Shown here: piece by piece, positions 14,294-23,304 of the stretch
Numbering within the stretch: position 1 is the first letter of the stretch
Layout of the letters: every line of letters begins with the position of its first letter
Assembly: GCF_034479515.1 (NCBI RefSeq)
Contig: NZ_CP140152.1
Location: forward strand, 4,712,001-4,776,000
Direction: 5' to 3'
Length of the DNA stretch: 64,000 nucleotides
Source: Duganella zoogloeoides
GTDB lineage: Bacteria; Pseudomonadota; Gammaproteobacteria; Burkholderiales; Burkholderiaceae_D
The notes under the pieces: generated by a model
Told to the model about the DNA's origin: nothing
The model's database searches: none
The model's input: only the letters and a program-made list of their open reading frames with translations
Program-made: the position numbers and the translations under genes

Positions 14294-16678
14294 TTAACCC
14301 TTCCGACGACGCGGCATGCCGTGGTCGCTGGCGCCGCCACGCGGCTGCTGCTGACCGCGACGCGGTGCGCCACTGCTGTTGCCGAAACCAAACGTGGTTT
14401 GCAACGGATCGGGCTGGCGCGGGCCTTTGTTGGCCGGCTTGGCCTGCTGGCCACGTCCCTGGCCACCCTGGCCGCCCTGCCCTTGCGGACGCGGACCGCT
14501 GGCACGCGCCGGCGCCGCATCGCCGAGCGGACGGCCGCCAGCGTACGCACCAATGCCCTGCGGACGACCACCGGGACGGCTCGATCCCTGGGCGCCACCG
14601 GCACGGCCATTGCCGCCACCGGCGCGGCCACCCTGGCCACCGCCCTGGCCGCCGCCCGCGCCGCGCCCCTGGCCACCGCCGTTCGGACGGCCCTGGCCGC
14701 CACCGAAGCCGCCCTGACCAACCTGACCACGGCCCTGGCCGCGTGGCGGCTTGGCGAATGGCAGCGCGTTGTCGTTGCTGACATCGGCGCGGTTGAAGTT
14801 CGGTTCGTCGAGGTCGTCCTCGTCGTCGTCGTCACGGTCGTCGTATTCTGCACGGCTACGTTGCGGACGCTTTTCCGGGCCCTTGTTCTGAACCGGCTTG
14901 GCTTGCGGGCCCTTGCCGGCACGCGCAGGTGCGGCAGCAGCCGCACCGTCGGCGCCGCCTTTTTTCTCGACGCCGTACACGGCCAGCATGTCGCGCACCT
15001 GGTTTTCTTCCAGCTCTTCCCAGCGGCCGCGCTTCAGGCTGCTCGGCAGGGTCATGGCGCCGTAGCGGGTACGGATCAGGCGCGAGACGGTCAGACCGAT
15101 CGCTTCGAACATGCGGCGCACTTCGCGGTTACGGCCTTCGCCGATGATCACGCGGTACCACTTGTTGATGCCCTCGCCGCCACCGTCGGCGATTTTCGAG
15201 AACTGCGCCAGGCCGTCTTCGAGCTCGACGCCGGCCAGCAGCTTTTGACGCATGCCTTCTTCCAGCACGCCCAGGGTACGCACCGCGTATTCGCGGTCGA
15301 TACCGTAGCGCGGGTGCATCAGGCGGTTGGCCAGGTCACCGGACGTGGTAAACAGCAGCAGGCCTTCGGTATTGAAGTCGAGGCGGCCGACGGCCAGCCA
15401 CTTGCCGGCCTTCATGGTCGGCAGGCGCGAAAACACCGATGGACGGCCTTCCGGATCATCGGTCGAGACGATTTCGCCGGCAGGCTTGTGGTACACCAGC
15501 ACGCGCGGCGGCTTCTTGCTCACGCGGCGCTGGATCAGCTTGCCATTGATGCGGACCGCATCGGTCGGCAGGATGCGCTGGCCGATGTGGGCCGGCTCGC
15601 CGTTGACCGACACGCGGCCGGCAACGATCAGGTCTTCCATGTCGCGGCGCGAGCCGAGACCGGCCTCAGCCAGCACCTTGTGCAGCTTCGGTGCATCGTC
15701 GTCGGCGGTCAGATCGCGGCGCGCTGCTTTTTGCGGCTGGCGGCCACGGCCACCTTCTTCGCTGTCGAAGGCGTCGGACGTGACGAACGAGAACACGGCA
15801 TCGGCGTCGCTCGGCTTGTCGCCGGGCTGGCCGCGGCCTTTGGCGTTCTTGCCCTTGCCGTTTTTGCCATTGCGTGGCTGGCCGGCTTGGGCGCCGCCCT
15901 GGCCACCCTGGCGGCCGTTGCGTTGGCCGCGCTCGTTCGGCTGGCGCGCTTCCACAGCGCCCTCGGCACCTTCGGCACCCGCAGCGCCTTCCACTGCCGC
16001 AGCAGGAGCAGCTTCCACCGCTTCCACCTTCGGCATCAGCGCTTCGCGCACGGCGCGCTGTTCGCGCATCTGGCGCGGGCCACGCGGACGCTGGCCACGG
16101 TCGATGCGCGGTACGCCATCGGCAGGCGCGGCGTCGCCGGCGGCAGCTTCGGCAGCTGGCGCCTCGGCCGGCTGTGCGGCGGCGGACGCTGCGGCATCGG
16201 CCACGGCTTTGCGGGCGCGCGGCGCGCGGGCCGGCTTGGCTGGCGCGTCAGCAGCAGCGACGCGGTCGGCGACTGGCGCGGCAACAGCTGGCGCAGCGGC
16301 GGCAGCAGCGGCAGGAGCAGAAGTAGCAACAGCAGGCGCAGCGGCGGCAGGCGCGGCTGCGGCGGCAGGAGCAGCAGTTGCCTCAGCGACAACCTTGGCA
16401 GCCGGCTTGGCGCGCGGCTTTTTCACGGCGACCGTCGCGGCCTCGGCGGCAACCGCCTCGACCACTGCCGGCGCTGCCGCTGCTGCGGACGCATCGGCCT
16501 TGGGCTTGCGTTTCGGCTTGGCGGCCGGCGCGGCATCGCTCGCCACGGCAGCAACCGGGGCCGCATCGGCAACGCCGCTGCTTTCCGCTGCGATCTGGGC
16601 CTTGGTGCGGCGCTTGGGCTTGGCGACCGCTACTTCGGCGGCGTCGTTGACTGTCTCTGGGGATTTAGGATTGTTCAT
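14294..16678 (-). CDS. rluB: 23S rRNA pseudouridine synthase RluB-like, with long low-complexity tails
   Basis: 794 aa from ATG 16678, about two to three times the length of a typical RluB. The enzymatic core is central. An S4 RNA-binding domain (about 327-375, [20 protein letters not shown]) is followed by the RsuA/RluB-type synthase (about 385-560), with catalytic Asp in [14 protein letters not shown] and the [13 protein letters not shown] motif. RluB modifies U2605 of 23S rRNA. The first 320 residues are Ala/Lys/Pro-rich, and the last 210 are Gly/Gln/Arg-rich with RGG-like repeats, both probably disordered and RNA-binding. The start overlaps scpB by 14 bases; ATG 16714 or 16702 are alternatives, and none has a strong ribosome site. 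Confidence 0.9.
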   Translation of the reverse strand: MNNPKSPETVNDAAEVAVAKPKRRTKAQIAAESSGVADAAPVAAVASDAAPAAKPKRKPKADASAAAAAPAVVEAVAAEAATVAVKKPRAKPAAKVVAEATAAPAAAAAPAAAAPAVATSAPAAAAAAAPAVAAPVADRVAAADAPAKPARAPRARKAVADAAASAAAQPAEAPAAEAAAGDAAPADGVPRIDRGQRPRGPRQMREQRAVREALMPKVEAVEAAPAAAVEGAAGAEGAEGAVEARQPNERGQRNGRQGGQGGAQAGQPRNGKNGKGKNAKGRGQPGDKPSDADAVFSFVTSDAFDSEEGGRGRQPQKAARRDLTADDDAPKLHKVLAEAGLGSRRDMEDLIVAGRVSVNGEPAHIGQRILPTDAVRINGKLIQRRVSKKPPRVLVYHKPAGEIVSTDDPEGRPSVFSRLPTMKAGKWLAVGRLDFNTEGLLLFTTSGDLANRLMHPRYGIDREYAVRTLGVLEEGMRQKLLAGVELEDGLAQFSKIADGGGEGINKWYRVIIGEGRNREVRRMFEAIGLTVSRLIRTRYGAMTLPSSLKRGRWEELEENQVRDMLAVYGVEKKGGADGAAAAAPARAGKGPQAKPVQNKGPEKRPQRSRAEYDDRDDDDEDDLDEPNFNRADVSNDNALPFAKPPRGQGRGQVGQGGFGGGQGRPNGGGQGRGAGGGQGGGQGGRAGGGNGRAGGAQGSSRPGGRPQGIGAYAGGRPLGDAAPARASGPRPQGQGGQGGQGRGQQAKPANKGPRQPDPLQTTFGFGNSSGAPRRGQQQPRGGASDHGMPRRRKG

Positions 16679-17444
16679 TATTCGTTTCTTGCTTGTGCTC
16701 ATCGACCGTGACATCGGGACGATGCACAGGATCTTGATTAACTTCTTGGCCGGAGTCCGGGCTAGTCGCGGCTGCTATAGCCACCGGCACCTCCGTGCCA
16801 TCGTCTGCTTGCGCGACACGGTCGCCGTGCGCGGCTTTTTCAAAGTTCTGCTGCAGGGCCGCTTCCAGCGCGGCCATATCGGGACCACTACCCTGCGATT
16901 CACTGATTTGCTGCAACGGCGGTAACTGGGACAGGGAATTCAAGCCCAGGTCGTCGAGAAACTGGCGCGTGGTGCCCAGCAAAGAAGGCCGGCCCACCAC
17001 GTCGCGGTGGCCCACCACATCGACCCAACCACGGTCTTCCAGCATCTTGATCGTCTGTGAATTCACGGCAACGCCGCGAATTTCCTCGATATCGCCGCGC
17101 GTGACAGGCTGGCGGTAGGCGATGATGGCCAGCGTTTCCAGCGTGGCCCGCGAGTAGCGCGGCGGCTTTTCAGGGCTGAGCCGGTCGAGATAATGCTTCA
17201 TCTCGGGACGGCTCTGGAACCGCCAGCCACTCGACAGGCTGACCACTTCCACGCCCTTGCCGGCCCAGTCGCGGCCCAGCTCTTCCAGCAATTCCCTGAT
17301 CTGTTCGGCGCCGACCACGGCGTCGTGTTCGCCCGGCGGTTGCTCCTCGTCGACAAACAGCTTTTTCAGACTGTGGATGGTCAACGGCTCACGGGCGCAT
17401 AGCAAGGCGGTTTCGAGGACTTTTTTGGCCTCAGCATTATCCAT
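16665..17444 (-). CDS. scpB: Segregation and condensation protein B
   Basis: 259 aa from ATG 17444 ([17 protein letters not shown]). ScpB dimers bind ScpA and the Smc ATPase to form the chromosome-condensing complex. Two winged-helix domains are recognisable from [56 protein letters not shown] and [23 protein letters not shown], the last two being highly conserved. The C-terminal 80 residues are acidic and variable. scpA is not next to it in this window; glk lies upstream in the same direction. The overlap with rluB suggests coupled expression. Confidence 0.94.
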   Translation of the reverse strand: MDNAEAKKVLETALLCAREPLTIHSLKKLFVDEEQPPGEHDAVVGAEQIRELLEELGRDWAGKGVEVVSLSSGWRFQSRPEMKHYLDRLSPEKPPRYSRATLETLAIIAYRQPVTRGDIEEIRGVAVNSQTIKMLEDRGWVDVVGHRDVVGRPSLLGTTRQFLDDLGLNSLSQLPPLQQISESQGSGPDMAALEAALQQNFEKAAHGDRVAQADDGTEVPVAIAAATSPDSGQEVNQDPVHRPDVTVDEHKQETNNEQS

Positions 17445-17767
17445 AGCAATCTTATGGCTGCATGCATACACATGCACAGAATGACATCAATTACATTCAG
17501 TGAGTCGTTGAGGTAGGCGCTGCATTCAAGATGCCGCCTGCCGGAGTAGTCGCTGAAGCTGTTTTTCCGGCCGAGGCGAGTCGCCTGGCGGGAGAGAGGG
17601 AATTGCCGCGACCGCCGAAGCGATCGCATTTCATGAAACACCAGAACCGCGGCGCCGTTTTCGAGCGAAAACAAGCATGACCTATCCAGGACGTTTCATC
17701 CAACTAAGTGAATTGTACCTGATAAAAGCATAAAACGCGCATTCGCTGCAGCGAAATGTAACGTGAC
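17445..17767. other. Intergenic region glk-scpB, 323 bases
   Basis: No convincing gene. It holds a 14-bp perfect palindrome TTCGCTGCAGCGAA at 17742-17755, 13 bases beyond the glk stop, which may form a 3' hairpin. It also holds a TACAAT (-10-like, minus strand, about 17715) without a good -35. Confidence 0.5.
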
Positions 17768-18796
17768 TTACACGGTAGCAAGTCTTTCTGACAAGATTGC
17801 GGATACACCAACGAAGGCCGGATACTCCGCCGTGATCACCCAGGTAGGCACTTGCGCCAAGTACTGGAAGAACCTGCCCTTGTGCTCGAAGCGGTTGCGG
17901 AAACCGGAGCGGTTGAAGCGGTCACCGAGTTTCGGCACGATGCCGCCGCCAATATATATACCGCCCTGCGCGCCCAGCGTGACCACCAGGTTGCTGGCGA
18001 TGGTACCCAGCATGCAACAAAACACCTCGATCACTTCATCGCACAAGGCGCATTCACCGGACAGGGCGCGGCGCGAAATGTCGGCGGCGACCAGCGGTTC
18101 GACCTTCACGCCATGGCGTTTTGCCAGCGCGCGGTAAATCAGCTCGATACCGGCGCCCGACATCAGGCGCTCGGCCGAAACATGCTCGAATTCGGTCCAG
18201 GCATATTGCAGGATTGCCACTTCCACCGGATTGGCAGGCGCAAAGGTGACGTGGCCGCCTTCGCTCAATAGTGCGGTCCAGCCATCCTTGCCGGGAATCA
18301 GGCCGGAAACCCCGAGGCCGGTACCAGCGCCGATCAGGCCCAGCGGCGTGTCCGCTACTGCAGTCCCGCCGCCCACCTGGCGCTTCTGTTCGGAGGACAG
18401 GAACGGCAGCGCACTGGCCAGCGCGGTGAAGTCATTTACTACCAGCAAAGTGTCGAAATCGACTTCGCGGCGCAGTGCTTCGATCGAAAACGCCCAGTGG
18501 TGGTTGGTCATGCGCACCATGTCGCCGGTGACCGGGTTGGCAATCGCGATGGCGCCGTGGCGGATGCCGCCAGCGCCTGCCCCACCAGCCTCGGCTACCA
18601 CGGGCGAGCCCAGGTAGGACAACAGGGCGGCCGCCAGGGTCGGGTAGTCGGCACATGGCAACACGTCGATCGCCACGATCTTGCCCGGGGCGGTTTCCAG
18701 CGCGAAGCGCGCATTGGTGCCGCCGACGTCCGCCAGCAGACGCGGTCCGCCTGGGAAGTCGTTGATCGGGGAGGATGGCGATGGAGTAGCTGTCAT
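17768..18796 (-). CDS. glk: Glucokinase
   Basis: 342 aa, standard length for the bacterial Glk family (ATP + glucose to glucose-6-phosphate, entry to Entner-Doudoroff and pentose phosphate routes). The phosphate-binding motif [14 protein letters not shown] is at 20-33. The catalytic base Asp122 is in [20 protein letters not shown] binds ATP, and [11 protein letters not shown] and [13 protein letters not shown] complete the fold. In several Burkholderiales glucokinase is fused to an RpiR/HexR regulator; here it is a stand-alone enzyme. A HexR-like site lies 63-77 bases upstream of the start. Confidence 0.95.
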   Translation of the reverse strand: MTATPSPSSPINDFPGGPRLLADVGGTNARFALETAPGKIVAIDVLPCADYPTLAAALLSYLGSPVVAEAGGAGAGGIRHGAIAIANPVTGDMVRMTNHHWAFSIEALRREVDFDTLLVVNDFTALASALPFLSSEQKRQVGGGTAVADTPLGLIGAGTGLGVSGLIPGKDGWTALLSEGGHVTFAPANPVEVAILQYAWTEFEHVSAERLMSGAGIELIYRALAKRHGVKVEPLVAADISRRALSGECALCDEVIEVFCCMLGTIASNLVVTLGAQGGIYIGGGIVPKLGDRFNRSGFRNRFEHKGRFFQYLAQVPTWVITAEYPAFVGVSAILSERLATV

Positions 18797-18858
18797 GGTC
18801 GATGAAAAATAGTTGAAGCCTAAGCTTAAGGTATTTTTACCAAGACTGGCAAGCGGTT

Positions 18859-18873
18859 TGTAGTTTTAGTACA
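18859..18873 (-). promoter_or_regulatory. Candidate HexR operator upstream of glk
   Basis: TGTAGTTTTAGTACA fits the loose pattern TGTARTNNNANTACA described for HexR operators, although the inner GT/AG positions are not symmetrical. It overlaps an 8-bp inverted repeat AGTACAAG (18868-18875) / CTTGTACT (18895-18902). It is 63-77 bases upstream of the glk ATG, where a repressor would act. Confidence 0.45.
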
Positions 18874-18926
18874 AGCAACTGTGTATTTCCCGTACTTGTA
18901 CTGTTTTTCCTCGTAGTATGACTACC

Positions 18927-19883
18927 CTACGCCGATGCCGTGGTGGTCTCGCCATCGACCACGGGCCGCACGCCAAAGGCGGCATTCCAGGCGTCGAGCC
19001 CGCCATGCAGGGGACGGGCCATGGTGAAGCCATGCTGCTTGAGCTCCTTGGCCACCTGGGCGGCAGTAACGTCGTTGGGGCAGCTGCAATACACGATCAC
19101 ATGGCGGTCGCGGTCCACTGCGATCAGGTCCGGCGCCGGCTGGCCGCCGTTGAACAGCAAGGCGCCCGGCACGGCCGGCTCCAGCAGTTGCGCCGTCACG
19201 CTGCGGGCATCGACCAGCACCGGCGCCGCGCCCTGCTCGAGCAACTGCTTGATTTCGTCGATGGTGACGCGGTCAATCTGCACCGACTGGCGGAAGCGCT
19301 TGCGTTCGAGATACTTGTAGCTGATGAACAGCGCCAGCAAGATCAGCAGCACGGCCAGCGCGGTACTGCCCATGGTACTCAGGGCGGTCAGCACGGAATC
19401 GATGCTGGCGTGGAAGAAGGCGCCGATGGCAATGCCGGTACCGGCCCACAAGGTGGCGCCCAGCATGCTGTAGCCGACAAAAGTGCGGCTGTGCACGCCC
19501 ATGGCCCCCGACAGCGGCGCGGCAATGGTGTTAAAACCGGGAATGAACTTGGAGACGATCAGCATGCGCGGGCCCCAGCGCGTAAAGCTGTCCTCGGTCT
19601 GGCTCACGCAATAATCGGGCGACAGCGAAATCCGGCACAGCAGCTTGAGGATGCGCTTGCCGTACATGCGTCCCATGCGGAACCAGAAGCCGTCGCTGAG
19701 CAGGCACGCGCACACGGCCACCGCCAGCACGGCGGGCCAGCTGAAATCGCCATCGACGGACAAGGCGCCGGCGACGATCAGGATGGGATAGGCGGGAATC
19801 GGCAGGCCGATTTGTTCGATCAGTACGATCGCAAACACGATCAGCACGCCATATTCTTGCAGCAGGTGGATAAAGTTCGGCAT
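18927..19883 (-). CDS. DedA-family membrane protein fused to a C-terminal rhodanese domain
   Basis: 318 aa. Residues 1-195 are a DedA/SNARE-associated membrane protein with hydrophobic segments near 12-30, 33-62, 137-158 and 172-190. The conserved signatures are EQIGLPIPAYPILI and the FIPGFNTIAAPLSGAMG re-entrant motif. DedA proteins are lipid scramblase/flippase-like and support envelope integrity. Residues about 205-308 form a rhodanese domain with DAR (225-227) and the active-site loop VIVYCSCPND; Cys266 is the likely persulfide residue. The fusion places a sulfur-transfer or thiol-sensing domain on the cytoplasmic side. It is a known architecture in betaproteobacteria, and the link between the two activities is unproven. 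Confidence 0.9.
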   Translation of the reverse strand: MPNFIHLLQEYGVLIVFAIVLIEQIGLPIPAYPILIVAGALSVDGDFSWPAVLAVAVCACLLSDGFWFRMGRMYGKRILKLLCRISLSPDYCVSQTEDSFTRWGPRMLIVSKFIPGFNTIAAPLSGAMGVHSRTFVGYSMLGATLWAGTGIAIGAFFHASIDSVLTALSTMGSTALAVLLILLALFISYKYLERKRFRQSVQIDRVTIDEIKQLLEQGAAPVLVDARSVTAQLLEPAVPGALLFNGGQPAPDLIAVDRDRHVIVYCSCPNDVTAAQVAKELKQHGFTMARPLHGGLDAWNAAFGVRPVVDGETTTASA

Positions 19884-20369
19884 ATGGATATCTTAACGTA
19901 AAAACCGCGTGCCTATCCCCGCGCAATCTCGTCACGTTTTTCTGCAAGGCAAACGAACATTCGCCGCCGCAAATCCGTTTTTGTCGTCAAAAAGTCACAT
20001 GGATCACAAATGTTACAGTTTAATTTACAGGGTTTTACCGACTTTTCCCATATTTTACACCGTTGATTTTTTGATATTTGGAATTTGAATTTACTGCCAT
20101 CTTTGACGACGTTATCCGCATGTAGCGCGATGATCTCTTCCATACATGCATCATGCCCTGTCTTTTAGCAGAGCCAGCAAGTGAGGTTTTGCTTCCACCA
20201 AGCAGCAGTCCGGGCGAAACTGGTCACATTGACATGGTACTGATGAAATGTTTTTATAAAAAGCAAGGAGGCCAGATCCCTCCCTAACAGCGAACGCAGG
20301 CGTGCGGCCACGCGCCCATGCCAGGCAGTTCAACCAGTAAAAAAGCCAGTCCAGTGGAGAGATTTCAGC
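19884..20369. other. Intergenic region between divergent DedA gene and receptor 1, 486 bases
   Basis: AT-rich around 19970-20100. No supported gene. It contains the receptor promoter at 20229-20258 and presumably the DedA promoter near 19950-20020 on the minus strand, where TCACATGGATCACA occurs. The half-sites there are direct, not inverted, so no CRP site is called. Confidence 0.5.
20229..20258 (+). promoter_or_regulatory. Promoter of TonB-dependent receptor 1
   Basis: Perfect -35 TTGACA (20229-20234), an 18-base spacer, and -10 TTTATA (20253-20258). It lies 141 bases upstream of the -35-to-ATG interval end, leaving an untranslated leader of roughly 100 nt. A very similar arrangement is found before the paralogue at 59911. 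Confidence 0.65.
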
Positions 20370-23177
20370 ATGATGATGGAAAGAGTATTGTCCCGTTCGG
20401 TTCGCCTGATGTTCTCGGGCAGCGTCGCTGCCGCAACCTTGCTGGCAACGCCAGCCATGGCGCAAAACAATGATGCGCAAGGTGCTGCGCCTATCCAGCG
20501 CGTGGAAATCACCGGTTCGAGCATCAAGCGCGCAACGGCCGAAACCGCGTCGCCGGTACAAGTGATCACCAGCGAAGACTTGATGAAATCTGGCAAGGGC
20601 ACGGTATCGGAATACCTGCAAACCCTGACCGCCGACGGCGCCGGCTCGCTGCCTACCGGCTTCGGCAACGGTTTCGCCGCAGGCTCCACCGCGATCTCGC
20701 TGCGCGGCCTGGGTGCAACCTCCACCCTGGTGCTGCTCAACGGCCGCCGCATGGCGCCGTTCGCCCGCGCCGATGACGGCCAGAAGAGCTTTACCGACAT
20801 CTCGACCATCCCGATGCAAATCGTCGAGCGGATCGAAATCCTCAAGGACGGTGCATCGTCCACCTACGGCGCCGATGCGATCGCCGGCGTGGTCAACATC
20901 ATCCTGCGCAAGGACTTCACCGGCCTGCAAATGAAGGCCGACACCGGCTTCTCGCGCTACAGCGATGCCAAGCAGAACAAGGCTTCGGTCACCTGGGGCA
21001 AGGGCAACCTCGACGAAGACAAGTTCAACGTCGTGTTCAACGCCGAATACTTCCAGGCTGACAGCCTGAAAAACAGCGACCGCAAGGACCGCGGCTACAT
21101 CGGCAAGTCGGACCTGCGTCCTTACGGCTACCCGGTCGGCACCCAGTTCGCCGCTGGCTACATCGCCGGCGCCAACACCGCCAGCCCCAGCCCGACCGGA
21201 TCGATCCGCAATCCATTGACCAACAACTACGTGTCGCTGCCGGGTTGCTCGACGCTGTCCGCTACCACCGACCAGACCGGTTCGGGCGGCGGCTGCCTGT
21301 GGCATAACGACCAGTTCCGCGACATGCAACCGGAAATCGAATCGATCAACCTGTACACCCGTGGTACCTGGCAGATCAACGACGATACCCAGGCATACGC
21401 CGAGCTCGGTTACTCGAAGCGCGACACGTCGTTCATGATGATCCCGGCGAACGTCACGCCGACCGTGGCGTTCCCGGCCAACGCTGCCAACCCGCAAGGC
21501 TTCATCAACTACGGCAACCTGGCGCTGCTGGCTGCAAGCCACCCGCAAAACCCGTACGGCGTGGCCACCCGCCTGCGCTACTCGGCCTTCGACGTCGGCG
21601 CCAGCACCCGTAGCGCCAACAACGAATTCAAGCGCGCCGTCATCGGCATCAAGGGTTCGGCCGCAGGCTGGGACTACGACGCCGGCTACACCCATTCCGA
21701 GTCGTCGCTGGACCTGGGCTACAGCAATATGATCAATATGAACGTGCTGCGTTCGGCCCTGAGCGACCCGACCTCGCGTTACTTCCCGTACTACATCGGC
21801 GACCAGGCTTACCGCAACCCGGCCTCGCTGTACGCAGCGCTGCGCGTGAACGCCACCTCGGTGTCCACCACCAAGCTCGACATCGTCGACTTCAAGGCAT
21901 CGCGTGAACTGTTCGAGCTGCCAGGCGGCAAAATGGGCCTGGCCCTGGGCGGCGAATACCGCAAGGAACAACTGCGCAACCCATCGCTGTCGGGTTCGGA
22001 AGACGGCACCATCAACTCGAACTACGTGGCCGCCTTCGGCGACTCGAAAGTCAAGGCCGTGTTTGCGGAGATCCTGGCGCCAATCGTGAAAACCGTGGAA
22101 CTGTCGGCCGCGCTGCGTTACGACAAGTACGACCGCTTCAGCTCGTCCACGCCGAAAGCCGGCATCAAGTGGACCCCGGTCAAGACCTTCGCCCTGCGCG
22201 GTACCTACACCGAGGGCTTCCGTGCTCCCGGCGCGGCCGAGAGCAACGTCGGTTCGCAATCGACCGGCTCGGCGCCGGTACGTGATCCGGTGCGCTGCCC
22301 GGGCGGCGTGCCGGCAGCTGGCGGCGCCACCTCGACCGATTGCGCGATCACCATCGCTGCCGTCAAAGTCGGTGACCCGAACCTGAAGCCGGAAGAATCG
22401 AAAGGCAAAACCCTGGGCCTGGTCTGGGATCCGCTGGAAGGCACGAGCCTGTCGCTGGACGCCTGGAAAATCAAGCGTACCAACGAAATCAACTCGCTGC
22501 CGTACGACCAGGCTGCCGCCCTGCCGACCGCAGTGCGTAACGATAACAACCTGGTGGTCAACGGCGCGGCGATTCCGAACACCGGTACCCTGGTGCTGAC
22601 GCAGGCGCCTTACCGCAACTCGAGCTTCACCGAAGTCAGCGGTATCGACCTGGACATCAAGCAGCGCCTGCGCCTGGGCGCATATGGTCGCGCCGTCATC
22701 GGCCTGAACATGACCCACGTCGCTTCGTGGGTACGTAACGAGTCGGCCACCGTGCGTTACCAGTATGCTGGCACCCACGGCAACTGCGACACGTCGAACT
22801 GCGCCGGTACGCCGAAAAACAAGATCAACCTGAACGCCTCGTGGGATCTGGGTGACTTGAACGTGACCGGCAACGTCAACTACCGCAGCAAGATGGACAA
22901 CACGGCGTATGCCGGCGCCCTGTGCGCCAATACCCTGGTGAGCGGCGCCAAAGCCCCGAACGCCAAGTGCGAAATCGCGTCGTTCACCACGCTGGACCTG
23001 TCGACGCGCTACAACATCAGCAAGCAGCTGACCCTGTTCGCGTCGATGAACAACGTGCTCGACAAGATGGCACCGCTCGATCCACAAACCTACGGCGGCA
23101 TGAGCTACAACCCGATGGACGCTTCCGGCGCCATTGGCCGCTACATGAAACTGGGCGCCAGCTACAAGTTCTTCTAA
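20370..23177 (+). CDS. TonB-dependent outer-membrane receptor 1
   Basis: 935 aa. Signal peptide 1-31 (cleavage AMA|Q), then a TonB-box-like RVEITGS (44-50), a plug domain to about 165 (LRGLGATSTLVLLNGRRMAP, VERIEILKDGASSTYGADAIAGVVNII) and a 22-strand barrel ending in aromatic YKFF as expected for BAM recognition. There is no STN domain, so it does not signal to a FecIR pair. Its closest relative in the window is the receptor at 59911: both share GGGCLW in the first barrel loops and MAPLDxQTYG near the C-terminus. The substrate is unknown. A terminator follows at 23201, so the next gene has its own transcription. Confidence 0.93.
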   Translation: MMMERVLSRSVRLMFSGSVAAATLLATPAMAQNNDAQGAAPIQRVEITGSSIKRATAETASPVQVITSEDLMKSGKGTVSEYLQTLTADGAGSLPTGFGNGFAAGSTAISLRGLGATSTLVLLNGRRMAPFARADDGQKSFTDISTIPMQIVERIEILKDGASSTYGADAIAGVVNIILRKDFTGLQMKADTGFSRYSDAKQNKASVTWGKGNLDEDKFNVVFNAEYFQADSLKNSDRKDRGYIGKSDLRPYGYPVGTQFAAGYIAGANTASPSPTGSIRNPLTNNYVSLPGCSTLSATTDQTGSGGGCLWHNDQFRDMQPEIESINLYTRGTWQINDDTQAYAELGYSKRDTSFMMIPANVTPTVAFPANAANPQGFINYGNLALLAASHPQNPYGVATRLRYSAFDVGASTRSANNEFKRAVIGIKGSAAGWDYDAGYTHSESSLDLGYSNMINMNVLRSALSDPTSRYFPYYIGDQAYRNPASLYAALRVNATSVSTTKLDIVDFKASRELFELPGGKMGLALGGEYRKEQLRNPSLSGSEDGTINSNYVAAFGDSKVKAVFAEILAPIVKTVELSAALRYDKYDRFSSSTPKAGIKWTPVKTFALRGTYTEGFRAPGAAESNVGSQSTGSAPVRDPVRCPGGVPAAGGATSTDCAITIAAVKVGDPNLKPEESKGKTLGLVWDPLEGTSLSLDAWKIKRTNEINSLPYDQAAALPTAVRNDNNLVVNGAAIPNTGTLVLTQAPYRNSSFTEVSGIDLDIKQRLRLGAYGRAVIGLNMTHVASWVRNESATVRYQYAGTHGNCDTSNCAGTPKNKINLNASWDLGDLNVTGNVNYRSKMDNTAYAGALCANTLVSGAKAPNAKCEIASFTTLDLSTRYNISKQLTLFASMNNVLDKMAPLDPQTYGGMSYNPMDASGAIGRYMKLGASYKFF

Positions 23178-23200
23178 GCGTCTGACGGTTTAATACAACA

Positions 23201-23236
23201 AAGCCGGGCCTGCTGAACAGCGGCCCGGCTTTTTTA
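23201..23236 (+). terminator. Intrinsic terminator after receptor 1
   Basis: AAGCCGGGCC (23201-23210) pairs perfectly with GGCCCGGCTT (23222-23231), loop of 11 bases, followed by a T-run to 23235. It lies 23 bases after the stop codon. Confidence 0.92.
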
Positions 23237-23304
23237 CGCATTGCTATTTGGAATAGTATTTTCCCAAGCTAAAATATTACCCTTTATGTAATTAGGAAAA
23301 AATC

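Noticed and set aside
19990..20030. CRP-like site near the DedA gene
   Set aside because: TCACATGGATCACA contains two half-sites in the same orientation, not the inverted TGTGA-N6-TCACA arrangement.
20151..23087. Open frame of 978 codons on the minus strand opposite receptor 1
   Set aside because: It mirrors the receptor gene, starts in the intergenic region, has no ribosome site or recognisable domain, and its composition (His, Arg, Val, Gly rich) is what the complement of a GC-rich gene gives. The same holds for long frames opposite receptor 3 (29979-32882), infB (8999-11827), typA (5675-7543), yhdP (35302-38244) and gapA/tkt (48621-51560).
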